Source of the DNA: Halosolutus gelatinilyticus
Lineage (GTDB): Archaea > Halobacteriota > Halobacteria > Halobacteriales > Natrialbaceae
Direction: 5' to 3'
Assembly: GCF_023028105.1 (NCBI RefSeq)
Contig: NZ_CP095491.1
Coordinates: 2,666,001 to 2,730,000 of the forward strand
DNA length: 64,000 nucleotides
Shown here: one piece after another, positions 9,091 through 18,031 of the stretch
How positions within the stretch are numbered: position 1 is the first letter of the stretch
Layout: each line of letters begins with the position of its first letter
The notes under the pieces: model-generated
Told to the model about the DNA's origin: nothing
The model's input: only the letters and a program-made list of their open reading frames with translations
Databases searched by the model: none
Translations under genes and position numbers: made by a program

Positions 9091-10062
9091 CTACATATCC
9101 ACGTAACCGAGGTCAGCCAATCGGTCAGTCACTTCAGACGAAGTGTCAGTCAACCGTTCATGGGGCGCCTCGCTGTGGGCCTCCTTTCGTTCTTCGCCTT
9201 CTATTACCAACCACGGGACCTTCCGAAGTTCGTCCGTGTAGATCCTGACCGGATGGCCGTACTTGGGACCGCCGAAGGGGAGAATTCGTTCTCCGACGAG
9301 GTTGCCGTGGTCGGACGTAACCACCGTTTTTTCAGAGAACTCGTCGACGAGATCTTCGACGTGTTCAAGCGCGATTTCGAGCGTTTCATCGTAGGCCTTC
9401 CAGACGAGATTCTCATCTACCTCACCAGCTTCTAATAGCTCCCAGACAGTTGGATCATCCCGTTCTGCAGACTCGCCCTGAACTTGCCGATACGTGAATT
9501 CGATTCCAGCGTGTTCACCGATTTGATTTGCTGCATCCCCAATAAATGGGTAATGAGGTTGGATGAAGTGAGCGATAAGCCGTTTGTTCGGATACTTCTT
9601 GTATGCTTCGAGAACCGCCTCTGCCATCGCTCCGGGTGAAACTGTCCGCCGTTTCTCGTCCCAATTCGAATCCCAAACGTCGAAGACATCATGGAAGACG
9701 TTGTCAAGGCCCTTCGTTCGATACATGGGGTTGGCAGTCACGTACACAGTATCGTGGTAAGTCTGTCCAGCGAAGTTTTTCTCCAAGAATTCCGGTGTCG
9801 CTGAACCAAGCGAAGTACGTACTTCCAGTGTTCCCGAGACGGTGTTTATACGTTCGAATTGATCATAACGACATGCATCTAAAATGATGAGGTTGTCCCA
9901 GTCCTCATTCATTATTCGACATTTTGGTTCAGGAGATGAGTAGTTGAATTTCGACACATATTGAATAGTTCGTACCCTAAGAAAAGGAGTAGCCTCGTTA
10001 AGCCACCAGCTAGGCTTATAAAATCCGTTGAGAAATTGACGGAATTTGCTCATAGATGACAT
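9091..10062 (-). CDS. sulfatase/alkaline-phosphatase-fold protein of the glycan cluster
   Basis: The 323-residue product has the metal-binding motifs of the alkaline-phosphatase superfamily: NLIILDACRYDQF near residue 57 and TSDHGNLVGE near residue 248, with HFIQPHYP between. It lacks a signal peptide and membrane helices, so it should act in the cytoplasm. Similar proteins occur in haloarchaeal glycan clusters, where transfer or removal of a sulfate or phosphate group is a reasonable guess. The C-x-P-S-R sulfatase signature is not seen; DACRYD takes its place, so true sulfatase action is doubtful. It probably shares a transcript with the flippase gene. Confidence 0.75.
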   Translation of the reverse strand: MSSMSKFRQFLNGFYKPSWWLNEATPFLRVRTIQYVSKFNYSSPEPKCRIMNEDWDNLIILDACRYDQFERINTVSGTLEVRTSLGSATPEFLEKNFAGQTYHDTVYVTANPMYRTKGLDNVFHDVFDVWDSNWDEKRRTVSPGAMAEAVLEAYKKYPNKRLIAHFIQPHYPFIGDAANQIGEHAGIEFTYRQVQGESAERDDPTVWELLEAGEVDENLVWKAYDETLEIALEHVEDLVDEFSEKTVVTSDHGNLVGERILPFGGPKYGHPVRIYTDELRKVPWLVIEGEERKEAHSEAPHERLTDTSSEVTDRLADLGYVDM

Positions 10063-10208
10063 ACAGAGGTCAACTGATATAATACTTTAATTTCTCGCGT
10101 ATTAATAGGCATGGGGATGTCAAACACGTGGCTGCTACAAGGTCAACTATAATATGAAATTCTAAATATAACATCCTCCGGTGGTTCACCAGAATCGAAT
10201 TGAGGTGA

Positions 10209-11765
10209 TCAATGGTGATAGCCATGTTGGGGAATTATAAGAATCGTCTCACCATTCGAATAAACTCTATCTGATTTTCCGACGTGACTATTATAGGACT
10301 CAGATGGAATGGCCTGATGAGATGAGTCAGCCGCGCTAATCCCATATTCGGTCATACCTTTAGACAATAACACAGGTCCACCAGTAGAATTGGCGAAAGT
10401 CCCATAGTCCGAGGAGTAATAAACTTCTTCCACAGACTCCTGAGTTCTTGGATATTCCGCGCTGAAATCACCAGTGGCAGCTAATGATGCACCCAGTTTG
10501 TGATCCGTAGTAAAGGAGTCATCAATGTACTCTCCCGCCCAATATGATCCTGATTGAACACCGGACTCGTACGAGTTGAGCGCCGACACTGGAACACCTA
10601 ACTGCAATATTAGTGATGCGACAATCAGTACAAGAAGAACACTCGAGGAAAGTGCCTGGGTCAAAGCACTCCGTGTGCGCAAGAATCTCGCGCCACCGAG
10701 GATCATTACTGGAAGTGCGATGAAGTAACTACGACCGATGAGCCACCCTGTGGCCGCGATCATATAAATAACCGAGTAAATAACCGCTATCACTCCCCAA
10801 GAAACGGCTACAATCGAAACACTACTAGGACGTCCTCGTAGGTCGAATACTGTGAGAATCCCGCCGATAGCTGCGATTGGAAGAAGTACAGGTAACGGGA
10901 GAAGTGAATAATATTTGGGTTCGTGAGCGGTCGGTTGCGTAGTTGAATACTCTGCAGTTGGTGAAACGAAATCGAGTGTAAATATGTTCATGAGCACCAA
11001 CTGAAAATACCTCACGTACGACTGTAGAGGGATAGAGAAAATCTGAAGAGCGATCAGAACACCCAAAACAACGATTGATAGATACAACGATAATTGTGGC
11101 CGTTTAATGTAAGTTAGTACACCAGCGACGACGAAAACCATCAAAAGAATGAAAAACTGTGGAGGGTATCGGAAAAATAAGAAGGTGAGTATAATTATCA
11201 GGGGCAAACCCGTTGAAACACTCTTAAGAGAAGAAATATTCAGATTCTGGGATAAATCGACATGAATAACCACTATACTGATGCCCAAGAACATAATTCC
11301 GAGGGAGATAGTGGGCGCAGTTATGGGATAAAAGGCAGTCGCGGGAGCAGCGAGGGCACCAGCAGTAGCCAACATTAAAGCAAGAGGTGTCCCGATATCC
11401 CACCTCCTAATCAGGAGCAGCAACCCAAATAGGGGCAGAAGAAAGGCTGGAAAGCCTGTATAGACGATCGTCTTATCGACACCAGACACAGATTCCAATA
11501 CTACCAAAAAGACAGGCATCATAGGTGTATTAACAACTACTCCAATCTTCCCCCAACGATTCGGAAGTGAATCAGATATATCACGACTTTGTGGGATATG
11601 GTGAGTGCTTACTATTTCATTGGCAACGAAGTAGTCTGCGTAGAAGAATGTGTCACGGGCATAGCTAGTAGGGATATGATATCTTGTGCCTGCATAGACG
11701 GCTGCTATGGCCAAGAAAAACACTGTTAGCGATAATTTGAGAGACTGAGTACGAGAAAATCTCAT
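10209..11765 (-). CDS. large polytopic membrane protein of the glycan cluster
   Basis: This 518-residue protein starts MRFSRTQSLKL, has about 11-12 membrane helices up to roughly residue 410 and a polar C-terminal extracytoplasmic region. No catalytic motif is clear; the shape recalls lipid-linked-sugar glycosyltransferases (GT39/GT83-like) or O-antigen polymerases, but I cannot choose. The ATG at 11765 is used because it overlaps the TGA of the upstream GT2 gene (ATGA), a sign of translational coupling; a longer in-frame start at 11897 would lie inside that gene. Base composition is AT-rich relative to the chromosome average, suggesting transfer. Confidence 0.75.
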   Translation of the reverse strand: MRFSRTQSLKLSLTVFFLAIAAVYAGTRYHIPTSYARDTFFYADYFVANEIVSTHHIPQSRDISDSLPNRWGKIGVVVNTPMMPVFLVVLESVSGVDKTIVYTGFPAFLLPLFGLLLLIRRWDIGTPLALMLATAGALAAPATAFYPITAPTISLGIMFLGISIVVIHVDLSQNLNISSLKSVSTGLPLIIILTFLFFRYPPQFFILLMVFVVAGVLTYIKRPQLSLYLSIVVLGVLIALQIFSIPLQSYVRYFQLVLMNIFTLDFVSPTAEYSTTQPTAHEPKYYSLLPLPVLLPIAAIGGILTVFDLRGRPSSVSIVAVSWGVIAVIYSVIYMIAATGWLIGRSYFIALPVMILGGARFLRTRSALTQALSSSVLLVLIVASLILQLGVPVSALNSYESGVQSGSYWAGEYIDDSFTTDHKLGASLAATGDFSAEYPRTQESVEEVYYSSDYGTFANSTGGPVLLSKGMTEYGISAADSSHQAIPSESYNSHVGKSDRVYSNGETILIIPQHGYHH

Positions 11766-12712
11766 GATCTCAACCTTTCGAACTTCATTAACACATTTGA
11801 GACAGCGTTCTTTAGCCCCAACAAATACCGATTGTTTGGGGAGATGTGGAAACTCGAAAGTGGTAGGAGCAACCAACGCTGTATTCCCACTGGCCACAAA
11901 GCGATCGATTTGAGTGCGTATCTTCTCGAATCGTCGAATTCATTTGATATATACGAGAAAGTAGCGATAGATTCGAATTGTTTTGCTAAAATCCGCCTCT
12001 GATCAATCTCTCCAAAGTCTCTAATATGATCTTTGATGCGGTCCACCATTACGTGGTTTGCACCCATCCGGGACTGGTATTGTGAACTGATTCTATCATC
12101 ACGATCTTCGTAGATGACAACGAGAGGTTCCCGAACGGGTTGGAATTCGTAGTGCTCTGATATTCGTAGCCACATGTCGTAATCCTGTCTGGCAGGAAGG
12201 TTAGGATTGAATCCGCCTGCGGTTTCGAAGCATTCCTTTCTCACCATCACTGTGGAGGTTGGATTGATATAATCGGACTTGAGCTGATCCCGGTAGACAT
12301 CTCCTGACGCTGTTGGAACAGGCCCTAAGCGTTTAGAGTCCGAATCAGAGAGGTAGTGGCCAGTGTAGACAACTCCGGTATGCGGATTAACTCGGTCAAA
12401 AACTTCCAGTTGTTTTTCTAACTTGGTAGGTAGCCATTCGTCATCACTATCGAGAAATGCTATGTATTCGCTGCTCGCGGCTTCAATACCTGTATTTCTA
12501 GCCGCCGCACCACCCATATTCTCTTCGTGAACGATGTATGACATCCTAGAATCATCATACTGTTCAATAATTTCTCCTGTATTGTCCGACGAATTGTCAT
12601 CAACAATAATAATTTCACAATCATCAAGAGTTTGATTATATACACTATCAATAGACCTAGGCAAAACATCTGCTCGGTTATAAGTAGGTATTACGACACT
12701 TACTGTCGGCAT
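11762..12712 (-). CDS. glycosyltransferase family 2
   Basis: A 316-residue soluble GT2 enzyme. It begins MPTVSVVIPTYNRADVL, followed by IIIVDDNSSDNTGE, then the metal/nucleotide motif FLDSDDEW near residue 91 and GGAAARNTGI before it. The C-terminal third, with several basic residues, is probably the acceptor-binding part. It should add a sugar from a nucleotide donor to a growing lipid-linked glycan. Its stop overlaps the start of the large membrane protein, so the pair is co-translated. AT-rich codons set it apart from the housekeeping genes. Confidence 0.9.
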   Translation of the reverse strand: MPTVSVVIPTYNRADVLPRSIDSVYNQTLDDCEIIIVDDNSSDNTGEIIEQYDDSRMSYIVHEENMGGAAARNTGIEAASSEYIAFLDSDDEWLPTKLEKQLEVFDRVNPHTGVVYTGHYLSDSDSKRLGPVPTASGDVYRDQLKSDYINPTSTVMVRKECFETAGGFNPNLPARQDYDMWLRISEHYEFQPVREPLVVIYEDRDDRISSQYQSRMGANHVMVDRIKDHIRDFGEIDQRRILAKQFESIATFSYISNEFDDSRRYALKSIALWPVGIQRWLLLPLSSFHISPNNRYLLGLKNAVSNVLMKFERLRS

Positions 12713-12826
12713 CTAGTGTAATTGAATAAGGAGACGGTTCAATCATAAGTGTGATGCTATCGAATTGCTACGCAGACTTTTCTATTTCCGCAGATTCCAC
12801 TCGTCCTAGACAACCATCAAACAAAT

Positions 12827-13963
12827 TCAGACGACCTCCGTATAGATCGAAAGAACATCTTCGGTCCGCTCATCCCAGGTATGAGATTCGAGGATGTACT
12901 GGCGAGCCCGTTTGCCGAGATCGACGGCCTGATCCGAATCCGACAACAAAGCAGATATCTTCGTTGCTACTGCGCCAGGATCACCGGGCGGAACGAGGAC
13001 GGCCGTTTCGCCATCGTCAACGACTTCATCGACCCCTGCAATAGGCGTAACTACAGCTGGCAAACCAGAGGACATAGCCTCCAACAATGTCAACGGCATT
13101 CCTTCTGTCTTTGACGGACGGCAAAACACATCGGCCCGTTGCATCTCCTCGGCAACCGATTCCACGCGTCCACAAAACTTCACAGAATCCGAAATATCCA
13201 ATTCAGATGCTCTTGTCTCTAAGTCGTCTCGAAGCGGACCGGTACCCACGAATTTTATCTTTACATCCGGATGCTTGTCTGTAATCTCTACCACAGCATC
13301 AAGTAGAACCGACGGCCCCTTGTTCTCAATTAACCTCCCGACAAACAGGATTGTATTTCCTTGTCTATTGTCACCAGGTTTGAACGTCTCCGCATCGACA
13401 GCGTTCGGAACTGCGTACGTAGCTGCCGTAGGCGCACCTAAGGAAAGAGCGTGGCTGGCTACGTCGTTGCTCACCCCAATACAGGCGTCGGCAGCACGTA
13501 AAAGAGTTCGACTGACAGTTTGATCATACCCTCTTGCGAAGAGACCACCGGCTCCCTTCATTCCTCGCATGGACCCGAGGTGGAAAGTTACGACAAATGG
13601 CACTGAGGTTGTGCGTAAGACTCGTAGCAATCCGGCTGAAAAAGTAGTGAAGAAAAACCGATTGTGGGCGTGGATCAAATCAGGTTCTGTCTCGCGAATC
13701 AGGCGTTGTAACTCAAGAGGAGCACGAGCAGAGAACTGAGCCTGCAGCCCGATTTTCTCGGTCAAGTCAATCGTTGGGGCGCGATGCACAGAAACTCTAT
13801 CAATTGACGCGAGCGACGGGGTAGTCTGGTCAACGAGGGAAAACACAGTAACGCTGATATCGTGATCAACTAGTCCCTGAGCTAGATTCTCAACGACGGT
13901 TTCGACACCCCCATCAGAAGGTTCGAGATAATCGCTACACAGCAGTACGTGATCAACGCTCAT
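12827..13963 (-). CDS. glycosyltransferase family 4
   Basis: A 378-residue GT-B enzyme. The N-terminal domain opens VDHVLLCSDYLEPSDGGVE with the glycine-rich acceptor loop; the C-terminal domain has ILFVGRLIENKGP and the nucleotide-sugar site PSKTEGMPLTLLEAMSSG (EX7E type), followed by GETAVLVPPGDP. Retaining GT4 enzymes use UDP- or GDP-sugars. It lies 114 bp upstream of the GT2 gene on the same strand, probably as part of the same glycan pathway. Composition is intermediate between the AT-rich neighbours and the GC-rich chromosome. Confidence 0.9.
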   Translation of the reverse strand: MSVDHVLLCSDYLEPSDGGVETVVENLAQGLVDHDISVTVFSLVDQTTPSLASIDRVSVHRAPTIDLTEKIGLQAQFSARAPLELQRLIRETEPDLIHAHNRFFFTTFSAGLLRVLRTTSVPFVVTFHLGSMRGMKGAGGLFARGYDQTVSRTLLRAADACIGVSNDVASHALSLGAPTAATYAVPNAVDAETFKPGDNRQGNTILFVGRLIENKGPSVLLDAVVEITDKHPDVKIKFVGTGPLRDDLETRASELDISDSVKFCGRVESVAEEMQRADVFCRPSKTEGMPLTLLEAMSSGLPAVVTPIAGVDEVVDDGETAVLVPPGDPGAVATKISALLSDSDQAVDLGKRARQYILESHTWDERTEDVLSIYTEVV

Positions 13964-14039
13964 TGGTTATCCCTTGTAGCGTATAGTAAAAATCAATGGC
14001 GTTCCTCGTTGCTGAAAGGAGCTGCTAATGGCTACGAAG

Positions 14040-15206
14040 TTACTCTCGGGATTTAGCTTCATAGAAGAGAAACTCCAATTTCCGGACGGATCTATCCCAC
14101 GTATGTTGTTCTGCCCATTCGCGGGCGTTCGTACCAATCTCTTCCCTCAGCTGGAAATCCTCTAGAATTTGATGTATCGCTCTCGCAAATTGGTCGGGGT
14201 TGGATCCATCCACTAGTAGCCCTGTTTCGTCATGGCGAATCGAGTCACGAAGCCCACTCACGTTGCTCCCAACTGCAGGTGTACCACAGGCATTCGCTTC
14301 CAATACCGCAATCCCCCATCCCTCTACTCGGCTGGGGGCGATAAACACCCACGCGGACTGAAGAAGTTCGATTTTCTTTTCCAGAGAGACGAACCCGTGA
14401 TAGTGCGCGTCGTTCGTTGAGGAACAGTATTTGGCGATCTCATCCTTCATTGGACCATCTCGACCAGCGACATCGAGACGAACCGAACCATCACTTATCT
14501 CTCGTAAAGTGTCGTGGATCTCTGGAATTCGATCTACACCCTTGTATCGCTCAAGACCACCGATATACACGATACGAGGGATAGACGACTCCGTTCCAGG
14601 ACGATATCGATCCACGTTGAGACCATTTCGTATCTCGTAAACGGTCTCCGGATTGTGTCCTCGGTTCACTAGTTCTTCCGTCGTGCTCGGACTAACGCTT
14701 ACAGTCAAATTCCGGCGTTCACGGAACACCCCGAGTGACTGTGAAACACACCCCAGGACGTTCTGGGGAAACGGATGTGTATCGAAGAACGAGTCGATCG
14801 CAATATGGTGAAAGATAGAAACTCGCGGCTTTCGAGTGATCACGGGCCACGGTAGTGGCGAATTCACAGTGTAGACGACGTTGGGGGATAATTTGTATAG
14901 ATACCAGTAGAAGTACAACGAGACGGTCAGGTACGAAATCACAACGTCCCACGGTGCAGGCACCTTCTCATCGAATCCAACTCGATGGATGAGTACTGAG
15001 CCGTCGAGTTCCGTCCGCGATTGACCCCCATCAGACCCGGTCAGAAGGTGAACCTCGTGACCACGCTTGGCGAGACGTTTCGTCGTTTCCTCCAGATTTA
15101 ACTCGGCGCCTCCAGCCTTTGAGTGATGCCAGCTCCGCTTGTTCAGAGCTAGAACTCGCAGGGTTGAACTTGGTTCCTCGCCGATTGAAGGCCTCTCTTC
15201 GGTCAC
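14040..15206 (-). CDS. glycosyltransferase family 4
   Basis: A second GT4 enzyme, 388 residues. The acceptor-side loop reads HSKAGGAELNLEE near residue 30, and the donor site APSRVEGWGIAVLEANACG lies near residue 300, followed by DETGLLVDGSNPDQFARA. The middle of the N-terminal domain contains a hydrophobic patch (VVISYLTVSLYFYWYLY) that may touch the membrane. Transcribed with the other minus-strand glycan genes; the upstream intergenic region holds the relic of a further GT4 gene, so this locus once encoded at least three. Confidence 0.9.
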   Translation of the reverse strand: MTEERPSIGEEPSSTLRVLALNKRSWHHSKAGGAELNLEETTKRLAKRGHEVHLLTGSDGGQSRTELDGSVLIHRVGFDEKVPAPWDVVISYLTVSLYFYWYLYKLSPNVVYTVNSPLPWPVITRKPRVSIFHHIAIDSFFDTHPFPQNVLGCVSQSLGVFRERRNLTVSVSPSTTEELVNRGHNPETVYEIRNGLNVDRYRPGTESSIPRIVYIGGLERYKGVDRIPEIHDTLREISDGSVRLDVAGRDGPMKDEIAKYCSSTNDAHYHGFVSLEKKIELLQSAWVFIAPSRVEGWGIAVLEANACGTPAVGSNVSGLRDSIRHDETGLLVDGSNPDQFARAIHQILEDFQLREEIGTNAREWAEQHTWDRSVRKLEFLFYEAKSRE

Positions 15207-15306
15207 TTTAGATAGGATATCTCGTCAATTCGGATATACCCTTCGAGAACCGATAATTACGAAATGGCGCAGTTTTTAGAGTTGTGAGAGGAATAACTCT
15301 ACATCC

Positions 15307-15518
15307 ATGGTCAGCGAGAGGAATAATATCGTTCTCGTCGTGAGACACTTCCCGTGCTTCGCCAGAGGACGAAGCATTTAACGAGAAGACTCGAACGGGC
15401 GGTCACCGGTGAGCGTCCCGGTGCAGACCCAACGAGTCGCGCCAACCAATTCGATTGGGACACGATCGCCGAAGATGCAGAGCGATGTTACCGCCGAGCG
15501 ATCGACGGTACCTGGTAG
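15307..15518 (+). pseudogene. GT4 glycosyltransferase reduced to its two ends
   Basis: The plus strand begins ATG at 15307 with SERNNIVLVVRHFP, which looks like the first beta strand of a GT4 enzyme, and after a frame change ends with RANQFDWDTIAEDAERCYRR then AIDGTW and TAG, the usual C-terminal helix of haloarchaeal GT4 proteins. Only about 60-70 codons remain of an expected 350 or more, so the middle has been deleted. The C-terminal match is clear; the N-terminal match is weaker. The relic sits at the border between the glycan cluster and the accessory patch. Confidence 0.55.
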
Positions 15519-15560
15519 GTCACGCGTGGCATCAACCCGCCTGAACCGCCGCGGGTGGGA

Positions 15561-15660
15561 CTGAAAGGGGCGGCGCGATCGAGGTGTGAAACGAAGCAAG
15601 CACCGCAACGAAGTGAGGAGCGCAGCGAGTTGCAGCCCTCGATCGCGCCGGGGCTTTCTG
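15561..15660. repeat. long imperfect inverted repeat around a GAGCGCAGCGAG-type spacer
   Basis: A perfect 14-bp inverted repeat (15571-15584 and 15637-15650, CGGCGCGATCGAGG and its complement) is flanked outside by GAAAG and CTTTC, which also pair. The roughly 50-bp loop carries CGAAGTGAGGAGCGCAGCG, a word pattern that recurs between haloarchaeal genes. The structure could form a strong hairpin. It is not a recognised insertion-sequence end. Confidence 0.5.
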
Positions 15661-15702
15661 AGTATTCGAAACACTATAGAGATCGACCTAAAATCGAACA
15701 TC

Positions 15703-15972
15703 CTACTCTAGATCAGCCAACTCAAGATCACCGTTCAGATACGATCGCCCTTTCGAACTCACTTGGTAGTACCCCGCCTCGTCGACTTTCTCGAGCAGTT
15801 TGTGATCCTCGAGCTCGCGGAGGCGTTGCCGGACAGTCGAATACCCGATCTCGTGGCCGTGCCGATTCAGATTTCGATAGAGCGGTTTCGCCGGGAGTTC
15901 AAGGTCATGCTCCTCGAGAAACTCGAGAATGAGACCGTCGTACAGCGACATCCACTCTGGCCGAGGGCGCAT
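15703..15972 (-). CDS. winged-helix regulator, PhiH1-repressor-like (copy 1)
   Basis: An 89-residue protein with a winged-helix fold: SLYDGLILEFLEEHDLE, then GYSTVRQRLRELEDHKLLEK as recognition region and a wing at GYYQVSSKGRSYLNGDL. Haloarchaeal relatives are annotated as phage PhiH1 repressor-like proteins. It is divergent from a small acidic-protein gene at 16199 with a conserved palindromic block between them, the arrangement seen again at 18648-19249. It probably binds that intergenic DNA. C-terminal ends of the two copies (YLNG-L-SDLE) are clearly related. Confidence 0.85.
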   Translation of the reverse strand: MRPRPEWMSLYDGLILEFLEEHDLELPAKPLYRNLNRHGHEIGYSTVRQRLRELEDHKLLEKVDEAGYYQVSSKGRSYLNGDLELADLE

Positions 15973-16127
15973 TCGACGCGAGTGTCCCGGTGGCGAGCAT
16001 TAACTTGGACTGGTTCACTGACTAAGTGGCCTATTTACGATCCCACAGTAGCACAAATACGCTAGAAGTTAAGTGCATAGAGCACACCAGTGAAAGACGC
16101 GGAAGCCTCAGTACGGACGCGACGATT

Positions 16128-16184
16128 ACGAGTCCCGAAGTAGCGGATCAGTGTCTCCGACACTGCGCCCGCAAGACGCTTCCG
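16128..16184 (+). repeat. conserved 57-bp block with palindrome, copy 1
   Basis: This block recurs at 19106-19162 with only three differences. It contains CAGTGTC-TCC-GACACTG, a perfect 7-bp inverted repeat with a 3-base spacer at 16149-16165. It lies between a TATA-like TTAAGT near 16072 and the ATG of the small protein, thus probably in its leader, where it may act as an operator or RNA hairpin. Confidence 0.75.
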
Positions 16185-16198
16185 CACCCCACGAACGC

Positions 16199-16579
16199 AT
16201 GTCGAACGACGAGCCACGGACTCCGACCCCGCCCGACGACGCGCAGGCACCGATCGACGACTACCGATCGCGACTCGCAACAATCGACGCGCACGCTAGC
16301 GCCGTCCTCGACGCGATCGAGGGGGACGAGACGATCGAGCCGGGCGATCGACGAACCGCCACGAGGCACCTCCGCGAGGTGCGGGCGGAGCTCGAACGGG
16401 CTGCGTGGCAGCTGTGCGAGGGGGAGTGGCACACGCGCCCGGAGACCGAGCCCCACGGGACCGTCTCGGTGGTCAGGGGGCCGATGGGGGCGCTCGTCGA
16501 CGCCGCGCGACGGCGCGCGGCCGACCAGGGGGTGGCGACGATCGACGACGAGCGCGCCGGTGACGAGACGCCGGACTGA
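16199..16579 (+). CDS. small acidic haloarchaeal protein next to PhiH1-like repressor
   Basis: A 126-residue soluble protein starting MSNDEPRTPTPPDDAQAPIDD. Residues 22-70 form a likely helical pair (YRSRLATIDAHASAVLDAIE, then RTATRHLREVRAELERAAWQL), followed by a short beta-rich segment and an acidic tail ending DETPD. The family is unknown to me; the composition is halophilic. The ATG at 16199 is preferred over the GTG at 16151 because in the second copy (19172) the upstream sequence is out of frame. Its link to the winged-helix gene suggests a shared module. Confidence 0.7.
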   Translation: MSNDEPRTPTPPDDAQAPIDDYRSRLATIDAHASAVLDAIEGDETIEPGDRRTATRHLREVRAELERAAWQLCEGEWHTRPETEPHGTVSVVRGPMGALVDAARRRAADQGVATIDDERAGDETPD

Positions 16580-17480
16580 GGAGGGCGCCGGCGACGAACC
16601 CGACGCTCGAAACGGTCGTCCGGGAACGTCGCGTGCGCAGAGCCCGAATCGCGGAACCGGAAGCGTTCGAGGGGTCGATCGGTCGGCACGTCTCGAACGA
16701 TTGCGGGGGGTCGACCTCGACGCGTACGACGCGACGGACGCGATAGGGTTCACCAATCGCGCTCCGCACAGTTTTTCTATAGTGGCGTCGACCGGCCGTT
16801 GCTGAAAGACGTCAGCGCGATCGTTACTGTCGCGCACCAAGACTACGAACCGGCGCTGCTCGAGGCTCTGTCGAGAGCAGTGGTCGCCGACCCGATCGTA
16901 TGCTCGATCTTCTCGAAAGCCATGTCGAACCTGCGGGAACTCGCGTACGATTCCGATCGTCGACTCACTCCCGAATTAGTGTACCGACGCGTCGGCGCGC
17001 GATCCCGCCTCTGCTCCCGAAAACTGTGATTGCCGCAGCGTTGGCACGGCAACGGGCGGCGGCCTCCCGGCACTCGACGCCCGGCTCAGCGACCGGGTCG
17101 GTATTCGATGATCACGGGTACGTGACTTCCAGTTCCGACTGCGGTGCCAACAGGTGCTCGTGATGGCCGGTGAGAACGTGAACTGGGTTGCGTCCGTCCG
17201 AACAGTGGTCTCGAACGCCGCAGCGCGCCTCGGCTATGCACGACCGGTCTTGTTCTGGAGCGGGCTCGCATAGAAACAGATGTGGCACCGAAATCAGTAC
17301 GAAGCGCGGTGGTTGCTCCGCCGATCCGACCGTCTCCGCTCTTGCACGGAAGCACCCGCACTCCGGTCACGCTTTACGCCAGCTGCCGGGGCATGTCGAT
17401 CGGGTATCTCGAACCCACCTCGAACTGCCGGACGAGGGACGTCGTGGCTTCGTGTGCCCGGCACCAGGCGTGGCGATCGG
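16580..17480. other. 900-bp stretch without an assignable gene
   Basis: No frame here is convincing. The best candidate is plus-strand 16799-17029, reading on from FFYSGVDRPLLKDVSAIVTV through AVVADPIVCSIFSKAMSNL with an ordinary amino-acid mix but no good start codon and no family I know; it may be a fragment of a lost gene. A short frame at 17163-17273 (beginning MAGENVNW) is even less certain. Alternatively the whole stretch is relic DNA beside the repressor module. Confidence 0.35.
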
Positions 17481-17759
17481 TTAGCCGGTCTTGGACACCG
17501 GGACGGATCGGTCGTTCCCGGTCATCGATGCCGCCACAGACACGGCTCCGGTGTGGTCAACGGTCACCGTGTAGTTGCGGTAGGTGAACGACACGGTCCC
17601 GGTAAAGTCGCGTCGCTCGTGCGGGTGAGAGCCGATCAGGTTCTCGAGCGCGTCTGCGTCGACCACCGCATGCAACGGTGGGTCGAGGGCAGCCGCGTCG
17701 ACATCTTCACAGGCGGCAATGCGTTGGGCGATTCTCACGTGGAGGGAGGCACTCTCCAT
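17481..17759 (-). CDS. HalOD1 output-domain protein
   Basis: The 92-residue protein consists almost wholly of a HalOD1 domain, an output module found in haloarchaeal two-component and signalling proteins. It begins MESASLHVRIAQRIA and continues with DPPLHAVVDADALENLI, FTGTVSFTYRNYTVTVD and GAVSV. The ATG at 17759 matches the domain boundary; a longer in-frame start at 18002 would add a low-complexity stretch. Stand-alone HalOD1 proteins have no known biochemical role. It is divergent from the YdjM-like gene downstream. Confidence 0.8.
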   Translation of the reverse strand: MESASLHVRIAQRIAACEDVDAAALDPPLHAVVDADALENLIGSHPHERRDFTGTVSFTYRNYTVTVDHTGAVSVAASMTGNDRSVPVSKTG

Positions 17760-18031
17760 AGAATCGCCTCCACTGGCCACTATTTGAACGTTAGTCAGAC
17801 ATTCGTTTATTGGAACAACACTGGCACTGTTAGATACCCCCGCGGGCGACGAGCTGGCAACTCTCAACATAGTGCGATCGCCCTGTGAGTCGCGAGCACC
17901 CGGGCTGTGCCCGTCGCGATCGGTTGACCGTGGCACCACGACACCGGTCGGCGGCGCCCGACCGCCCTCGGCCGACAGGCCGGCGGAGCTCGATAGCGTC
18001 ACTTTTCTCGTTCCGATGCGTCGGATGGCCC

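Noticed and set aside
16148-16840. Minus-strand frame of about 230 codons opposite the small acidic-protein gene
   Set aside because: Arg/Pro/Ser-rich shadow; the plus-strand gene is supported by its second copy.
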